A stretch of DNA of 32,515 nucleotides from Longimicrobium sp. (GTDB lineage: Bacteria > Gemmatimonadota > Gemmatimonadetes > Longimicrobiales > Longimicrobiaceae): assembly GCA_036387335.1 (NCBI GenBank), contig DASVTZ010000211.1:1-32515 (forward strand), in the 5' to 3' direction. Positions 23,004 to 30,966 of the stretch are shown piece after piece. Position numbers and translations under genes: made by a program. The notes below the pieces were generated by a model, which made no database searches, was not told where the DNA came from, and saw nothing but the letters and a program-made list of their open reading frames with translations. How positions within the stretch are numbered: the stretch's first letter is position 1; each line of letters begins with the position of its first letter.

Positions 23004-23347
23004 CCATCACAAGTGTACATCACGCGGCACACGGTACCTGTTCCACGCCTCGCCGCTTCCTCTGCCACTGCATCGATCCACCGCACCCGCGCAAAATCTC
23101 ACTCGGTTTGTGCAGCCAGGCCGAAGCTCAAGGAGGGAGCAGAGGGTCGGCGCAATATATGGCGCCCATACACTATTGCGCACCCCGCGCGTATCGGTGC
23201 GTGCACCCCTTCCCCAGGAGTTTGGGAGAAGGCGGGGAAGAACGAACGTGGAGAGCGCTTGCGATGCCCGGGCGCGCGCAGGGCAGTTCTCCCCCTCACC
23301 CGCCCTGCGCCCCCGCAGGCGGGGGAGGGGGTCGGGGGGAGGGGGTC
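23004..23347. other. Gene-free interval with a P5 G/C-rich repeat
   Basis: No convincing gene is seen. Bases 23284-23345 hold the P5 repeat (CTCCCCCTCACCCGCCCTGC, then a CCCCCGC...GCGGGGG hairpin and a G-rich end); other copies are at 7202-7265 (inverted) and 32474 to the window end. The 3' end of the cold-shock transcript borders this stretch. Confidence 0.55.
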
Positions 23348-23384
23348 AGAAAAGGCCGCTCCCCGAACCTCGGGGAGCGGCCTT
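23348..23384 (-). terminator. Intrinsic terminator of the cold-shock gene
   Basis: A perfect 15-bp stem (23370-23384 with 23352-23366) with a three-base loop, followed on the minus strand by TTTTCTG. It begins 22 bases after the cold-shock gene. Confidence 0.92.
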
Positions 23385-23406
23385 CGCCGTCAGGAGCGGG
23401 GCGTTT

Positions 23407-23619
23407 TCAGGCGCCGACGCGAACCACGTTCTCGGCGGCGGGACCCTTGGGGCCCTCGACCACGTCGAACTCCACCTCTTCACCTTCGGCGAGGGTCTTG
23501 AAACCCTCCTGCTTGATGGAAGAAAAGTGGACGAACAGGTCCCGGCCGCCCTCGTGCTCGATGAAGCCGAAGCCCTTGGCGTCGTTGAACCACTTTACCT
23601 TTCCAGTCGTGCGTTCCAT
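23407..23619 (-). CDS. Cold-shock protein (CspA family)
   Basis: A 70-residue single OB-fold protein. RNP1 is K-G-F-G-F-I (residues 15-20) and RNP2 is L-F-V-H-F-S (28-33). It binds single-stranded RNA and DNA and melts mRNA structure. The ATG at 23619 follows AGGAGTAGGAG, a strong ribosome site. The best promoter lies at 23855-23884, giving a leader of about 230 bases; long structured leaders are typical of temperature-regulated csp genes, so post-transcriptional control is plausible here. Confidence 0.96.
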   Translation of the reverse strand: MERTTGKVKWFNDAKGFGFIEHEGGRDLFVHFSSIKQEGFKTLAEGEEVEFDVVEGPKGPAAENVVRVGA

Positions 23620-23854
23620 CTCCTACTCCTGCGGCTCTGCGGTGAAGAGGCGACGTGCGGGGCGTCCACACGCGCGTGGTTTCGCGGTCGCGCCAGACGG
23701 CGCGTGGGCCCCCGCGCGGGCACAAGCACGGTCAGCCCACGGGCACACGCGTGGCGATGGCGGCAGTGGAAAGGGTGTTCGGCAAGGAGGTCGGGCGGTG
23801 TGCGGGGGGCACGTCTTGCGATGGGCGGCACGTCCTGCGGTGTCAGCGATGCAT

Positions 23855-23884
23855 CTTATACGTCCGGAACCGGCCCGCTGTCAA
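23855..23884 (-). promoter_or_regulatory. Sigma70-type promoter with long leader for the cold-shock gene
   Basis: TTGACA (23879-23884, minus) and TATAAG (23855-23860) are 18 bases apart; the -35 overlaps the stop codon of the upstream chemoreceptor gene. The start near 23848 gives a leader of about 230 bases to the ATG at 23619. The leader carries a direct repeat of GGCACGTCYTGCG (near 23808 and 23827). Confidence 0.65.
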
Positions 23885-25656
23885 GGTTTTTCGTCGCGCG
23901 CGGCCCGTCCGGCGCCCACCAGCGCGGCCATCGCCGGCTCCACCGGCACCGCGGGCGCGTCCGCGGCCAGGACGCGGAAGCGCCCCGCCAGCGCGCGCAG
24001 CCCGGCGGCGGTTTCCGCGGCGCCGCGGCTGCCGCGGGCCAGCTCCTCCATGGCCGTCCACTGCGCGTCGGCGGCGGCGGCAGTCTGGCGGGCGCGCTCC
24101 GCGGACGCATCCGCGATCTCCCGCACGCGCGCCATGTCGCCGCGCAGGCCGCCGAGCGCACCCGCCTGCCGCTCCGCGTCGCCCGCGATGCGCTCCACGA
24201 ACGCCACCGTGCGCTCCAGGCCCTGCACGATGGAGGCGAGTGCGTCGCGCCCGCTTTCGGACACCTCGCCCACGCCGCTGAGCCGGGTGCTGCCCGCTCG
24301 CAGGCGCTGGCGCACCTCCGCGATGGCCGAAGCGGTCGCCTCCACCACGCCGCTCACCTGGGCGGCGGACGCGGCGGACTGGCCGGCCAGCTTCCTCACC
24401 TCGTCCGCCACCACCGCGAAGCCGCGGCCGTGCTCGCCGGCACGCGCGGCCTCGATGGCGGCGTTGAGGGCGAGGAGGTTGGTCTGCTCGGCGATCTCGC
24501 CGATGGCGGCCACGAAGCCGCTCACCCGCTCGCCCGCGGCTTCCAGCGCGTCGGTGGCGGCGTCCAGGCGGCGGTAGTCCTCGCTGAGGTCGGTCAGCAG
24601 CAGCCCCGCGCGCTCCACGCGGCCGGCGTGCTCCTCCGCCTCGCGCTCCAGGTGGCGCGCCTCCTCGGTGGAGCGGGCGGCCTGCGCGCGCAGCGCCTCG
24701 CCCTCGCGCGCGACGGCTTCCAGCGCGTCGCTCCCGTGCGCCACCAGCGCCATCTGCGTCTCGGCGGCGGATGCGGCTTCGCTGGTGGTGGCGCCGATCT
24801 GCCGCGCCGCCGCCTGCACCTCGCCCGCGGTGGCGGCCAGCGCGTCGGCGAGGCTCGCGAGTGTGCGGGCGCCGTCCTGAACTTCGCGCACCATTTCGCC
24901 TACCGTGAGCGACATGCGATTCATGGAGACGGAAAGGAAGCCGATGTCGTCCAGGTGGCGGTCGGGAAGGCGGCCGGTGAAGTCGCCCTCCTGCGCGCGG
25001 GCGAGCGCCTGGCGCACCCGGCGCAGGCGGCGCGTGTAGGCGACCGGACCTTGGGTGGAGAGCCACCCGGTGCCCACGAGGAAGAGCCACTCGATGAACA
25101 CCGTCCACGCGGTGACTGAGCCCCCCTCGCCGCGCAGGCCGATCCAGCGTCCCGCGGGGTAGAGGATGGCGGCGAGCACGAGCTGCACCTGCGCCGCCCG
25201 CGGCATCCCCAGCGCGTAGCCGCCCACCGCGAAGATCAGGAAGGGGAGCACCAGGTACCCCCGCACTCCCAGCGCGGCGGTGAACGCGGCGAGGCCGATG
25301 GAGTCCAGCCCCAGACTCCACCAGAACTGCTGCGGCGCGAAGCGGTCCGCGCGCAGGAGGACGAACCAGAGCAGGTTCACCACGAAGAAGGAGCCGCTCA
25401 GCGCCGCCGCCACCGGGAGCGTGATGGTCAGCGCGCCCGTCAGGTTCCCGATGAGGGCGAGCCCCAGCGAGAGGAAGACGAGGAACCAGCGCTTGTCCAC
25501 GGCCTGCTGGTGCCGCTCGCGCAGGACGAGCCAGCGCTCGCGGACGAATAGCTGGTCGAAGTCGGTGTTGGAGCTCACGGAAGGGGACTGCCGGGGAACC
25601 ACTGGAGCAGCCGCGGGCGGCTTGGGGGTGGAAGGATGCCCCGTGCCGCCCGGCAT
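23881..25656 (-). CDS. Methyl-accepting chemotaxis-type signal transducer with six-TM sensor
   Basis: A 591-residue protein. The cytoplasmic N-terminus (about 1-55) is followed by six hydrophobic helices with no periplasmic domain (about 57-210), a HAMP-like segment (about 215-270) and a coiled-coil signalling domain. The hairpin tip contains [30 protein letters not shown], split here as the universal CheA/CheW-binding motif. It would transmit a membrane signal to a chemosensory kinase; no che genes are in the window. The ATG at 25656 starts 14 bases after the decarboxylase stop; a TTG lies six bases earlier. No clear ribosome site is seen. Confidence 0.9.
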   Translation of the reverse strand: MPGGTGHPSTPKPPAAAPVVPRQSPSVSSNTDFDQLFVRERWLVLRERHQQAVDKRWFLVFLSLGLALIGNLTGALTITLPVAAALSGSFFVVNLLWFVLLRADRFAPQQFWWSLGLDSIGLAAFTAALGVRGYLVLPFLIFAVGGYALGMPRAAQVQLVLAAILYPAGRWIGLRGEGGSVTAWTVFIEWLFLVGTGWLSTQGPVAYTRRLRRVRQALARAQEGDFTGRLPDRHLDDIGFLSVSMNRMSLTVGEMVREVQDGARTLASLADALAATAGEVQAAARQIGATTSEAASAAETQMALVAHGSDALEAVAREGEALRAQAARSTEEARHLEREAEEHAGRVERAGLLLTDLSEDYRRLDAATDALEAAGERVSGFVAAIGEIAEQTNLLALNAAIEAARAGEHGRGFAVVADEVRKLAGQSAASAAQVSGVVEATASAIAEVRQRLRAGSTRLSGVGEVSESGRDALASIVQGLERTVAFVERIAGDAERQAGALGGLRGDMARVREIADASAERARQTAAAADAQWTAMEELARGSRGAAETAAGLRALAGRFRVLAADAPAVPVEPAMAALVGAGRAARDEKP

Positions 25657-25669
25657 TGTCAAGGCTCGG

Positions 25670-27142
25670 TCACGATTCCGCGACGGCGCGGCGTAGCAGA
25701 TCCCAGGCGTGCGCCACGTGCGCCTCGGTGGTGCGCAGGTTGCCGACGGCCAGGCGCAACGCCGTGCGGCCGTTGAGCTTCGTGTGGGAAAGGAGCGCCT
25801 CGCCGCTCGCGTTGACAGCCGCCATCACCTGCTCGTTGTGCGCGTTGGTGGCCTCTTCGCCCATCCCCTCCGGGCGGTGGCGGAAGACGACGAGGCTGAG
25901 CGGCACGGGCGCCATCCGCTCCCATCCCGGCTCCGCATCGACCCAATCCGCGAACAGCCGCGCCAGCCGCACGTGCTCGCGGATGCGCGCCGCCATCCCT
26001 TCGGCGCCAAAGCGGCGCAGCGTCATCCACAGCTTGAGCGAACGGAAGCGCTTCCCCAGCGCCGGCCCGTAGTCCATCAGGTTGGTGACGCTCTCCCCTT
26101 CCGGCGTCACCAGGTATTCGGGGATGAGCGAGAAGGCGCGGCGCACCACCTCTGGCCGGCGCAGGTAGAGCACCGAGCAATCGATGGGCACGAAGAGCCA
26201 CTTGTGCGGGTTTACGACGATGGAGTCGGCCCGCCCGGCGCCGTCGAGCACCCCGCGCAGCTCCGGCACGATCGCCGCCGAGCCGCCGTACGCCGCATCC
26301 ACGTGCAGCCAGAGCCCGTGCCGCTCGCAGACGTCCGCGATGGCGGCCACGGGGTCGATGCTGCTGGTGGAGGTCGTCCCCGTCGTGGCCACGACGCAGA
26401 ACGGGCGGGTGCCGCTCGCTTTGTCCTCCTCGATGGCGCGCTCCAGGGCGGCGGGGTCCATGCGGAACGCGTCGTCGGTGGCGATCCTGCGCGTCCCCGT
26501 GCGCCCGATGCCGACCGTGATCCCCGCCTTTTCGATGGACGAGTGCGCCTCCTCGGAGCAGTACAGCCGCAGCTTGGGGAGGTCGCGCCCGCTCATTCCC
26601 TCCTCGCGCACCTGCAGCCCCGCCTCCTCGCGCGCCGCCGCCACGGCGATCAGGGTGGAGATCGAGGCCGTGTCCTGGATGGTGCCGCGGAACGCTTCGG
26701 GGAGCCCCATCATCTGCCGCAGCCAGTCCAGTGTGCGCTCTTCCAGCTCGGTCTGGGCGGGCCCGGTGCGCCAGAGCATGGCGTTGTTGTTGAGCGCCGC
26801 CGTCAGCATCTCCCCCAGGATTCCCGGCCCCGCGCCCGTGATGGCGAAGTAGGCGAGGAACGCGGGATGGTTCCAGTGCATCGTGCCCGGCACGATGATG
26901 TCGCGGAAGTCGCGCAGGATCTCGTCGAACCCCTCCGGCTGCTCCGGCGCGGATGCGGGGAGCTTCGCCGCCACCTCACCCGGCCGCACGTCCCCCAGCA
27001 CCGGAAGCTCGCCGACACCGCCGACGTACTCCGCGATCCAGTCGACCACCTCGTGCCCGAAGCGGCGGAACTCTTCCGGCGAAATGTCGCCTGTCTCGGT
27101 GGCGGCTTGCTGGAGCGGCCCGAGCTGGGGATACGGATCCAT
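25670..27142 (-). CDS. PLP-dependent amino-acid decarboxylase (group II, aromatic type)
   Basis: A 490-residue protein of the aromatic-L-amino-acid decarboxylase family. H200 in S-E-E-A-H-S-S stacks on the cofactor ring, D282 in H-V-D-A-A-Y-G-G binds its nitrogen and K314 in N-P-H-K-W-L forms the Schiff base. The N-terminal P-G-T-M-H-W-N-H-P segment and D-T-A-S-I-S/T block are also typical. It removes CO2 from an aromatic or related amino acid; the exact substrate cannot be told. It is transcribed just ahead of the chemoreceptor gene and is likely in one unit with it. The upstream region carries a P4 repeat. Confidence 0.92.
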   Translation of the reverse strand: MDPYPQLGPLQQAATETGDISPEEFRRFGHEVVDWIAEYVGGVGELPVLGDVRPGEVAAKLPASAPEQPEGFDEILRDFRDIIVPGTMHWNHPAFLAYFAITGAGPGILGEMLTAALNNNAMLWRTGPAQTELEERTLDWLRQMMGLPEAFRGTIQDTASISTLIAVAAAREEAGLQVREEGMSGRDLPKLRLYCSEEAHSSIEKAGITVGIGRTGTRRIATDDAFRMDPAALERAIEEDKASGTRPFCVVATTGTTSTSSIDPVAAIADVCERHGLWLHVDAAYGGSAAIVPELRGVLDGAGRADSIVVNPHKWLFVPIDCSVLYLRRPEVVRRAFSLIPEYLVTPEGESVTNLMDYGPALGKRFRSLKLWMTLRRFGAEGMAARIREHVRLARLFADWVDAEPGWERMAPVPLSLVVFRHRPEGMGEEATNAHNEQVMAAVNASGEALLSHTKLNGRTALRLAVGNLRTTEAHVAHAWDLLRRAVAES

Positions 27143-27250
27143 CGTGCGCGATTGGTGTCGGGGTGCGTTTCCTCTGGCGTGCGAGCGGCGTAACTTACGG
27201 GCGGGACGGCGGCGCGGGGAGGGGCCCTCACCCCCGCTCGTTCCTCGCTG

Positions 27251-27304
27251 CCCCCTCTCCCGATAACAGGAGAGGGCTCCGCCCTCCGTTATCGAGAGAG
27301 GGGG
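27251..27304. repeat. Long hairpin repeat type P4 between divergent genes
   Basis: CCCCCTCTCCCGATAACAGG and its near complement form an almost perfect stem, preceded by GGCCCTCACCCCC near 27222. It lies between divergent genes, where a terminator has no use, which argues that P4 spreads as a repeat rather than serving only termination. Confidence 0.75.
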
Positions 27305-27315
27305 CGGAGGGTGTT

Positions 27316-27346
27316 ACTAGGCACTCGGCACTGGGCACTCGGCACT
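27316..27346 (+). repeat. Solo NGGCACT heptad array upstream of psuG
   Basis: ACT followed by four heptads (AGGCACT, CGGCACT, GGGCACT, CGGCACT), the same layout as 423-453, but without a partner arm. Weaker ACGCACT units follow up to the psuG start at 27371. Confidence 0.75.
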
Positions 27347-27370
27347 TTCTTTACGCACTCACGCACTTTC

Positions 27371-28261
27371 ATGCTCATCCGCACCTCCGCCCCCGTTAGC
27401 GCCGCGCTGCGCGAGGGGCGCGCCGTGGTGGCGCTGGAGTCCACGGTGCTGGCGCACGGGCTGCCAAGGCCGCGCAATCTGGAGGTGGGGCGAGCGCTGG
27501 AAGCCGAGGTGCGCTCCGGCGGCGCTACGCCGGCGACGGTGGGGGTCGTCGGTGGCGTGCCGGTCGTGGGGCTGGGTGATGCGGAGGTGGTCCGGATGGC
27601 GACGGCGGAGGGGGTGCTCAAGGTCTCCACGCGCGACCTGGCCGTGCCCGTGGCGCGGGGGCTGGACGGTGCAACGACCGTGGCGGCGACGATGTTCCTG
27701 GCGCACCGCGCGGGGGTGCGGGTGTTCGCCACCGGGGGCATCGGGGGCGTGCACCGGGGCGAGGCGCGCGACGTCTCCGCGGACCTGACCGAGCTGGGGC
27801 GCACGCCAATGATCGTGGTGTGCGCCGGTGCCAAGTCCGTCCTCGACCTCCCCGCCACCCGCGAGGCGCTGGAGACGGCCGGCGTCCTCGTCGTCGGGTG
27901 GATGACGGACGAGCTGCCCGCGTTCTACGCTCGCGAGAGCGGCCTCTCGGTGGACGTGCGCGCCGACAGTGCGGAGGAGGTGGCGGATCTGTGGCGCGCG
28001 CACCGTGGGCTGGGTTCGCCGGGCGCCATCCTCCTCTGCGTCCCGCCGCCGCCCGAGCACGCACTCCACGCCGATGCCATCGAGGCGACGATTCGCGAGG
28101 CGCTCGCCCTGGCCGACCGCGCGGGCGTCACGGGCAAGGAGGTGACGCCGTTTCTGCTGCGCGCGGTGGCGGAGAGCACGGGCGGGAGGTCGCTGGAGGC
28201 GAACGTGGCGCTCCTCCTCAACAATGCGCGTGTGGGTGCCGCCGTGGCCGCCGCGCTGTGA
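27371..28261 (+). CDS. psuG: Pseudouridine-5'-phosphate glycosidase
   Basis: A 296-residue PsuG/IndA-fold enzyme that splits pseudouridine 5'-phosphate to uracil and ribose 5-phosphate. Signatures are A-L-E-S-T-V-L-A-H-G-L-P (E23), G-V-L-K-V-S-T-R-D-L (K84), T-G-G-I-G-G-V-H-R-G and C-A-G-A-K-S-V-L-D-L-P (K155, the imine-forming lysine), plus the C-terminal L-L-N-N-A-R. The ATG at 27371 follows the heptad array, with no good ribosome site. A pseudouridine kinase is not adjacent. The stop overlaps the fthC start by four bases. Confidence 0.94.
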   Translation: MLIRTSAPVSAALREGRAVVALESTVLAHGLPRPRNLEVGRALEAEVRSGGATPATVGVVGGVPVVGLGDAEVVRMATAEGVLKVSTRDLAVPVARGLDGATTVAATMFLAHRAGVRVFATGGIGGVHRGEARDVSADLTELGRTPMIVVCAGAKSVLDLPATREALETAGVLVVGWMTDELPAFYARESGLSVDVRADSAEEVADLWRAHRGLGSPGAILLCVPPPPEHALHADAIEATIREALALADRAGVTGKEVTPFLLRAVAESTGGRSLEANVALLLNNARVGAAVAAAL

Positions 28262-28839
28262 CCAAGGACGAGCTCCGCCGCGAGGCCCGCCGCCGCATGC
28301 GCGATCTCCTCCCCAGCGAGCGCGCCGCCGCCGAAACGGAGATCGCCCGCCTGGTTTGGACGGTGCCGGAGGTGGCTGCCGCGCGCACCCTCCTCCTCTA
28401 CGCGCACCTCCCGGACGAGGTCTCCACCGACGCCATCGCCCTCGAAGCGCTGACGCGGGGCGTGCACGTCGTCTTTCCGCGCGTCCTCCCCGACTCCCGC
28501 GCGCTGGATCTGCACACGGTCGCGGAGCCGTCGTCGCTGCGGATCGGCGCGTACGGCATCCGCGAGCCGGACCCGGAGCGCTGCGCCCGCGTCCCCGTAG
28601 CGGCCGTGGACGCGGTGCTCGTCCCGGGCCTCGCCTGGGACCGCGGGGGCGCCCGCCTGGGCCGCGGCGCCGGCTACTACGACCGCCTCTTCGCGCTCCC
28701 CGAGTGGCGCGGGTTCCGATGCGGGGTATTCTTTAATGCGCAGGAGTTCCCCGCCCTCCCCACCGACCCTTGGGACGTGCCCCTGCAGGCTGTAGTGACG
28801 GAGGGTGGGGTGGTGGCGGGAATTTGTTCGGCTTTTTAG
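28258..28839 (+). CDS. fthC: 5-formyltetrahydrofolate cyclo-ligase, intact copy
   Basis: A 193-residue ATP-dependent enzyme converting 5-formyl-THF to 5,10-methenyl-THF. The N-terminal K-D-E-L-R-R-E-A-R-R-R-M-R, central L-P-D-E-V-S-T-D and C-terminal R-L-G-R-G-A-G-Y-Y-D-R-L phosphate-binding motif are present, so it appears complete. It starts with GTG at 28258 overlapping the psuG stop (GTGA). The 3' two-thirds is repeated as a truncated copy at 30512-30870, on the far side of a two-gene insert, which makes this gene a likely integration or recombination site. Confidence 0.93.
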   Translation: MTKDELRREARRRMRDLLPSERAAAETEIARLVWTVPEVAAARTLLLYAHLPDEVSTDAIALEALTRGVHVVFPRVLPDSRALDLHTVAEPSSLRIGAYGIREPDPERCARVPVAAVDAVLVPGLAWDRGGARLGRGAGYYDRLFALPEWRGFRCGVFFNAQEFPALPTDPWDVPLQAVVTEGGVVAGICSAF

Positions 28840-28904
28840 GCAGACCCCTGGACAGCTGAGCCGGAGTGCGTGAAGCGAGGGAAAATCACTTGAGCATCAC
28901 GCGC

Positions 28905-29822
28905 TCACGAGCTTTCCGGCACAGTAACGGCCGATTGCGACTTTTCGAACCGGAAACTCGGTTCTTCATCTGTATCCCATACCGGTTGAATGGAAGAGCT
29001 CCAGCCGTCGTGATGCGCGACTATCCGTGGCCGTGCAAGGAGCGCTGCGTCATACATTCCGGAAAACTGATACTTCCCTTCCTTGTCGCTCGTGGCATGT
29101 GCCAGCTGTTCGCCTGATGCGTTCACGAGTTCTACCTCCACACCGGGCACCGGCTGTCCCTCGGTGCAAACCCAGCCCCATACACTCACCGCAAGGGGGT
29201 CGGGTGACCCATGATATTTTGTAGCCAGTCGGGCATAAATAGTCTCCACGTCACCGATTTCGCTGAGATAGTCCCGCGCCGAAGTGGCGAATAAGATTGC
29301 GGCTAGCGGCGCAAGGCTTACCGAGGGAAGGTTCCACCCTCCTCCCAGGTGCGTTTTGACGCGGAGGATTTGGGCAGACGCATCCGCCACCGACTCGGCA
29401 TCAGAGGCGGCGACGCCGAGGATGGCGATTTGCAACAGCAGGTAACAGAGCAGGAAAAAAGCAACGGTACGATGGAAATGTACATAACCTGCTGTCAGGT
29501 ACGCGTATTCGCGCTCTTTGTCGTCGATGCGCTCGTAGAATAGCTTGTCATAGTTCCAGTTCGTTCCCCACCAGGCAAGTCTCGCTTCGGCTTCCCGACT
29601 CTTGGACCTCAGCACCGGAACGCACCAGAAAGCCCACCTCGCCAGCTTCTTCAGCGGGGTGTGCAGAGTGTAGCTGAACAGCGCCGCCCCCAACAGCACG
29701 CTAGCAAACGTATCTGGTGGCGCAAGGTACGGAGCGAACAACGCAGCCCCAATCACTACTGGGAGAACGTGCTGAATCGTATCCCGCACCGAGAATGGGG
29801 AAGCCTTGACTAGGTCACTCAT
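28905..29822 (-). CDS. Multi-TM protein with C-terminal carboxypeptidase-regulatory-like domain, unknown
   Basis: A 305-residue protein. Helices at about 18-34 and 38-54 form a hairpin, a charged cytoplasmic-type stretch (55-115, rich in W, Y, E, R) follows, and two further helices lie at about 118-138 and 168-181. Residues about 212-282 form a beta-sandwich-like unit (V-W-G-W-V-C-T...P-V-P-G-V-E-V-E-L...S-D-K-E-G-K-Y-Q-F) resembling CarboxypepD-regulatory/CNA-B domains. I do not recognise the whole protein. The ATG at 29822 overlaps the end of the upstream gene by eight bases; a GTG lies nine bases earlier. Low GC and the fthC-flanked location suggest imported cargo, possibly defence related. 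Confidence 0.72.
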   Translation of the reverse strand: MSDLVKASPFSVRDTIQHVLPVVIGAALFAPYLAPPDTFASVLLGAALFSYTLHTPLKKLARWAFWCVPVLRSKSREAEARLAWWGTNWNYDKLFYERIDDKEREYAYLTAGYVHFHRTVAFFLLCYLLLQIAILGVAASDAESVADASAQILRVKTHLGGGWNLPSVSLAPLAAILFATSARDYLSEIGDVETIYARLATKYHGSPDPLAVSVWGWVCTEGQPVPGVEVELVNASGEQLAHATSDKEGKYQFSGMYDAALLARPRIVAHHDGWSSSIQPVWDTDEEPSFRFEKSQSAVTVPESS

Positions 29823-30216
29823 CCGGCTCACTCAACAGGCGCTCGTAGAGCGGGAGCCGCTCGACAAGTTTCTCGTGGCGGCTGATCACAGTACGGAAAA
29901 GACATTTGTGCGGCGGACAGTTGCCCGCAGCATTCAGCTGCTCGGACCAACCGTTCCTGAAGTCCTCCACCCGTACCCTCCCGCGGGCCTTTGTCGATCC
30001 CACTGCGCCAGCGAGGAGTCCTGCCGAGGCCTTGCGGATGTCGTCCGAGGTTTCGAGGGTACCCGCGCGAACTCCCTTGTTCAACTGCGAGTAGAGCCAC
30101 CGTCGGGCGCTTGGATAAACTTGGACGTCTGTAGCTTTCGCAATGCCCAGTACAGTGTCAGCGTGTTCCCGGATGGCCCGTTTGTCGGGACGATCACCAA
30201 ATCGAAATTCCGGCAT
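29815..30216 (-). CDS. Small helical protein, unknown, first gene of the island unit
   Basis: A 133-residue charged, mainly alpha-helical protein without signal or membrane segments. Features include R-R-W-L-Y-S-Q-L-N, a mid-region S-A-G-L-L-A-G-A-V-G and a C-terminal P-P-H-K-C-L-F-R-T-V-I-S-R-H-E-K-L. There are only two cysteines (C-P-P-H-K-C), which could be part of a metal site or be incidental. No known family is recognised. It is expressed from the promoter at 30285-30313, and translation of the membrane-protein gene is coupled to its end, so the two likely work together. Confidence 0.65.
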   Translation of the reverse strand: MPEFRFGDRPDKRAIREHADTVLGIAKATDVQVYPSARRWLYSQLNKGVRAGTLETSDDIRKASAGLLAGAVGSTKARGRVRVEDFRNGWSEQLNAAGNCPPHKCLFRTVISRHEKLVERLPLYERLLSEPDE

Positions 30217-30284
30217 TATCTCTTTTCCCCCGATTGTGCAGCGAGAAGCCCGCCATCACGCGAGCGTCGATCAGTTCAGGAAAC

Positions 30285-30313
30285 TATCTAACCCGGACGG
30301 TTCCAAGGTGCAA
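30285..30313 (-). promoter_or_regulatory. Sigma70-type promoter of the two-gene island unit
   Basis: TTGCAC (30308-30313, minus) and TAGATA (30285-30290) are 17 bases apart; transcription would start near 30278, about 60 bases before the ATG at 30216. The rest of 30217-30511 shows no gene. Confidence 0.6.
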
Positions 30314-30511
30314 GAAGAATATCCAGTGTAACCGCCGCTGAGTGCTATCTGGTACAAGCTTGCCCCGTAGCGCCTTCCGGTGCGAGCGGATGGGCCTGCT
30401 TTCTGTTGGTGTATCGTGTAGTCTGCTTGATCGGGCGGAGGATTGGTCAGTAAAGCCTCGGCGGAGCACCTATGTTCTCGGTCATCAACGGGATCTTGGG
30501 CGCCCCGCAAC

Positions 30512-30870
30512 GCGCATGTCGTCTTCCCGCGGGTCCTCCCCGACTCCCGTGCGCTCGACCTGCACACGGTCGCGGAGCCGTCGTCGCTCCGTATCGGCGC
30601 GTACGGCATCCGCGAGCCGGACCCGGAGCGCTGCGCCCGCGTCCCCGTGGAGGCCGTGGACGCGGTGCTCGTCCCCGGCCTCGCCTGGGACCGCCGCGGC
30701 GCCCGCCTCGGCCGCGGCGCCGGCTACTACGACCGCCTCTTCGCCCTTCCCGAGTGGCGCGGGTTCCGATGCGGGGTATTCTTCAGTGCGCAGGAGTTCC
30801 CCGCCCTTCCGACCGACCCCTGGGACGTGCCCCTGCAGGCGGTGGTGACGGAGCGGGTGTCGTGGCGCTC
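30512..30870 (+). pseudogene. fthC: Truncated second copy of fthC
   Basis: Homologous to 28464-28815 of the intact gene. Over about 345 bases I count some 23 differences (about 93% identity), most at third codon positions, with only three amino-acid changes (A to E, G to R, N to S). The first about 69 codons are missing and the frame after Q-A-V-V-T-E leaves the fthC sequence. The R-L-G-R-G-A-G-Y-Y-D motif is still there. An open frame continues upstream to 30443, but without the enzyme's N-terminal part it should not be functional. Confidence 0.88.
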
Positions 30871-30885
30871 TGATCGCCGGACCAG

Positions 30886-30899
30886 CCACTGCCAAGTGG
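30886..30899 (+). promoter_or_regulatory. Candidate operator palindrome upstream of the toxin-antitoxin operon
   Basis: CCACT-GCCA-AGTGG is a perfect 5-bp inverted repeat, 13 bases before the -35 hexamer. Xre-type antitoxins usually repress their own operon through such sites, so this is a plausible operator. It is short and could be chance. Confidence 0.4.
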
Positions 30900-30911
30900 T
30901 TGCTGAACAAC

Positions 30912-30940
30912 TTGCATTATGCTTGCAGACGCACTATCCT
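30912..30940 (+). promoter_or_regulatory. Sigma70-type promoter of the Xre-RES operon
   Basis: TTGCAT (30912-30917) and TATCCT (30935-30940), 17 bases apart. A start near 30947 leaves about 20 bases before the antitoxin ATG, including the AGAGGAG ribosome site. Confidence 0.55.
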
Positions 30941-30966
30941 TGTCATACCCTCACAGAGGAGCTGAC

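Larger units (their letters stand above)
28840..30511. mobile_element. Low-GC island between intact and truncated fthC copies
   Basis: About 1.67 kb of distinctly AT-richer DNA bounded by the fthC stop and the start of homology of a second fthC fragment. It holds two coupled minus-strand genes and a good promoter. No integrase, transposase or exact short target repeat is visible. A recombination event bringing in cargo with a related fthC sequence is inferred. Confidence 0.6.

Noticed and set aside
22918-23010. 31-residue N-terminal extension of the HipA-like kinase
   Set aside because: The extension overlaps the -10 and -35 of the only good promoter and adds no family similarity.
27251-27304. 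P4 hairpin before psuG as a terminator
   Set aside because: It lies between divergent genes where nothing needs termination and lacks a T-run; called a repeat.
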